Below are positions 20,795-21,921 of a stretch of 21,921 nucleotides of DNA, one piece after another. The notes under the pieces were generated by a model. It was given only the letters and a program-made list of their open reading frames with translations, was not told the DNA's origin and did not search any database. Numbering within the stretch: the stretch's first letter is position 1; every line of letters begins with the position of its first letter. The stretch spans positions 1 through 21,921 of the forward strand of contig CAXTSI010000093.1 of assembly GCA_964246695.1 (NCBI GenBank), read 5' to 3'. Made by a program: the position numbers and the translations under genes. Source of the stretch: Stigonema sp964246695 (lineage in GTDB: Bacteria > Cyanobacteriota > Cyanobacteriia > Cyanobacteriales > Nostocaceae).

Positions 20795-21083
20795 GTACAC
20801 CAAATCGAAGCGCGCCGATCACGATATAAGGACTATCATTATCCGCAGCATGGCGGATTTTGGCGAAGCGCAGACGGATAAGTACATAGAAGGTCTTGAA
20901 AGCGCGTTGTGCGAACTTGCGGAAGCGCCCGGCAAGGGGCGGCCTTTCGTAAGCGATAGAACAGGGCAGGAATATTCACGCTATCGCTATGTAAGCCACG
21001 TTGTTTATTACCGCAAGCGGCAAGATGATATTTTCATTGTGCGTATCCTTCATGGAAAGATGCTGCCTGAAAATCACTTGTAA
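20784..21083 (+). CDS. parE: Type II toxin, ParE/RelE superfamily
   Basis: ParE-type toxins bind DNA gyrase and block replication; related RelE proteins cleave mRNA. The 99-residue product starts MQGKYTKSKRADHDIRTIII and has the ParE layout: a helical N-terminal hairpin (ADHDIRTIIIRSMADFGEAQTDKYIEGLE), then beta strands with EYSRYRYVSHVVYYRKRQDD and IFIVRILHGKM, the ParE C-terminal signature (HVV.YR..DD...VRILHG.M). The start is ATG at 20784, overlapping parD by 11 bp, which gives coupled translation. The length fits ParE. Base composition matches parD and differs from the surrounding genes. The gyrase target is assumed from the family. It is followed by a 260-bp gap with an inverted repeat and then the broken TPR gene. 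Confidence 0.9.
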   Translation: MQGKYTKSKRADHDIRTIIIRSMADFGEAQTDKYIEGLESALCELAEAPGKGRPFVSDRTGQEYSRYRYVSHVVYYRKRQDDIFIVRILHGKMLPENHL

Positions 21084-21206
21084 ACACTATGGGCTATTAT
21101 GTCTCATGTTTTCCCACGCGGGCGCGGCTTCTGTGACATTTGAACGCAGAGATAGGTTTTAAGAGTTGCTGCCACGTTCCGGCCATTCACCTGCACGAGA
21201 GATTAG

Positions 21207-21264
21207 TACTTTGAGCCATGTATTCCACGAAAATGCTCAAAAGTTGACTACATGCCTCAAAGTA
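21207..21264. repeat. Inverted repeat downstream of parE
   Basis: TACTTTGAGCCATGTA (21207-21222) and TACATGCCTCAAAGTA (21249-21264) pair with one mismatch around a 26-bp loop. It could be a terminator-like stem for parDE or one end of the transferred segment. There is no T-run. Confidence 0.5.
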
Positions 21265-21343
21265 TTGAACTTTCGTCGCACCCCCTGACGCTTGTATGAA
21301 CCTTTCACTCGTTGTATTCATTAATCACGATGGGGAGCACATT

Positions 21344-21921
21344 TTACCACCTAAACTGCGCACGTACTCGCCGCCACAGTTTTTTTAAGTAGCACGACAG
21401 ATTACTCAGCCAACCCCAAAATCCTTGGCGAGGTATTACAGGTACATCCTGTTGCGAAAGACGCTCAATTGCATTGTTGCAATCTTGGAGATTAGCATCG
21501 AGTCGCATTGCTTGATACAATTTACTAGCATTGCGATAAGCACCAAGCGCGTCTGATTCCCGATTTATGTTTTCTAATGACAAACCTAAATTGAACCAAG
21601 CGCTTTCTTCGTCATTGCGATCGCCAATTTCTCTAGCTATGTCCCAATACGGTTCAGTTAAGGGTAGCTGAGGTCTTAGAAACCCGGTTTCTTGAAGAAA
21701 CCGGGTTTCTGGGCTGATGCTTAACTGAACTGTATTGAGCTATGTCCAACCACTGTTGGTGAAACTCAATCGCCTGTTGGTATTGTCCCAAGGATTGGTA
21801 CGCAAGTCCTATATTGCCCAACGCGCTTCCTTCGCCAAAGCGATCGCCAATTTCTCTAGCTATGTTCAACCACTGTTGGTGAAACTCAATCGCCTGTTGG
21901 TATTGTCCCAATGATTGGTAA
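21344..21921 (-). pseudogene. TPR protein gene disrupted by a MITE, partial
   Basis: On the minus strand the window edge enters a run of tetratricopeptide repeats of 40 residues (AYQSLGQYQQAIEFHQQWLNIAREIGDRFGEGSALGNIGL type); the DNA repeats with a 120-bp period (21748 and 21868). The frame reads WLDIA and then enters the 93-bp element at 21645-21737, meeting a stop at about 21656. After the element the original frame resumes, WDIAREIGDRNDEESAWFNLGLSLENINRESDALGAYRNAS, and runs to a TAA at 21344. The insertion adds 103 bp including target duplication, so it shifts the frame and adds a stop. The C-terminal tail (GFWGWLSNLSCYLKKLWRRVRAQFRW) is hydrophobic and basic and may be membrane-associated. 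Such TPR proteins are protein-protein scaffolds. The 5' end lies outside the window, so a shorter N-terminal product might still be made. Confidence 0.85.
21645..21737. mobile_element. 93-bp MITE with 10-bp target duplication (copy 2)
   Basis: The ends are CAATACGGTTCAGTTAAG and CTTAACTGAACTGTATTG, 18 bp with one mismatch. AGCTATGTCC flanks both sides directly (21635-21644 and 21738-21747). Removing the element and one flank restores the TPR repeat sequence found uninterrupted at about 21858-21867. The interior carries the 33-nt AGAAACCCGGTTTCTT core (21678-21710). It is the same family as 6775-6866. Confidence 0.92.

Overview
The window reads as chromosome of a filamentous, probably heterocyst-type, cyanobacterium. 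The signs are many HIP1 octamers (GCGATCGC, for example near 2022, 5785, 6117, 13670, 17750 and 21620), a PxcA/CemA-family gene, heptameric short tandem repeats around the deacetylase gene, and intergenic spaces filled with nested palindromic repeats typical of such genomes. No rRNA, tRNA, CRISPR array or complete insertion sequence was seen.

Layout. 1-1350: msrA (methionine sulfoxide reductase A) and a 50-residue membrane protein, both on the minus strand, between palindromic repeats. 1358-3739: a large minus-strand ATPase/AddB-like 'recombinase' carrying an in-frame palindromic tandem duplication. 3827-6688: plus-strand pxcA (proton extrusion) and an MltA-type lytic transglycosylase. 6689-7848: over 1 kb without a credible gene, made largely of nested palindromes and MITE-like elements. 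7849-8298: an orphan PIN-domain protein. 8386-12092: an array of seven small secreted proteins on the minus strand. Four are paralogs built from two Q/N/G/A/S-rich repeats of about 34 residues with one central and one C-terminal cysteine. The array has a strong candidate promoter (TTGACA, 17 bp, TAAAAC, with three upstream A-tracts) and faces a divergent XRE-type regulator (12480-12833). 13085-14667: a NodB-type polysaccharide deacetylase and a sigma-70-like regulator, separated by heptamer repeats. 14691-14889: a triply nested palindrome. 14903-16330: a membrane protein with voltage-sensor-like helices. 16558-17511: a lipoprotein esterase of the PHB depolymerase/feruloyl esterase type. 18043-18428: two tiny coiled-coil proteins. 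18502-20406: a membrane-anchored FAD-dependent oxidoreductase. 20549-21083: a ParD/ParE toxin-antitoxin pair that looks foreign. 21344 to the window end: a TPR gene broken by a 93-bp MITE.

How parts may work together. The strongest candidate for something undescribed is the 8.4-12.1 kb array: tandemly expanded, exported, curlin-like repeat proteins with a likely common promoter and a nearby regulator, suggestive of an extracellular fibre or matrix component. This is inference from sequence pattern only. The second strong story is mobile DNA. Two copies of a 92-93-bp MITE, with CAATAC-type terminal repeats and clean 10-bp target duplications, share a 33-nt GAAACCCGG-type hairpin core that also occurs inside differently bounded elements. 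One copy has broken a TPR gene; the other sits inside an older palindrome.
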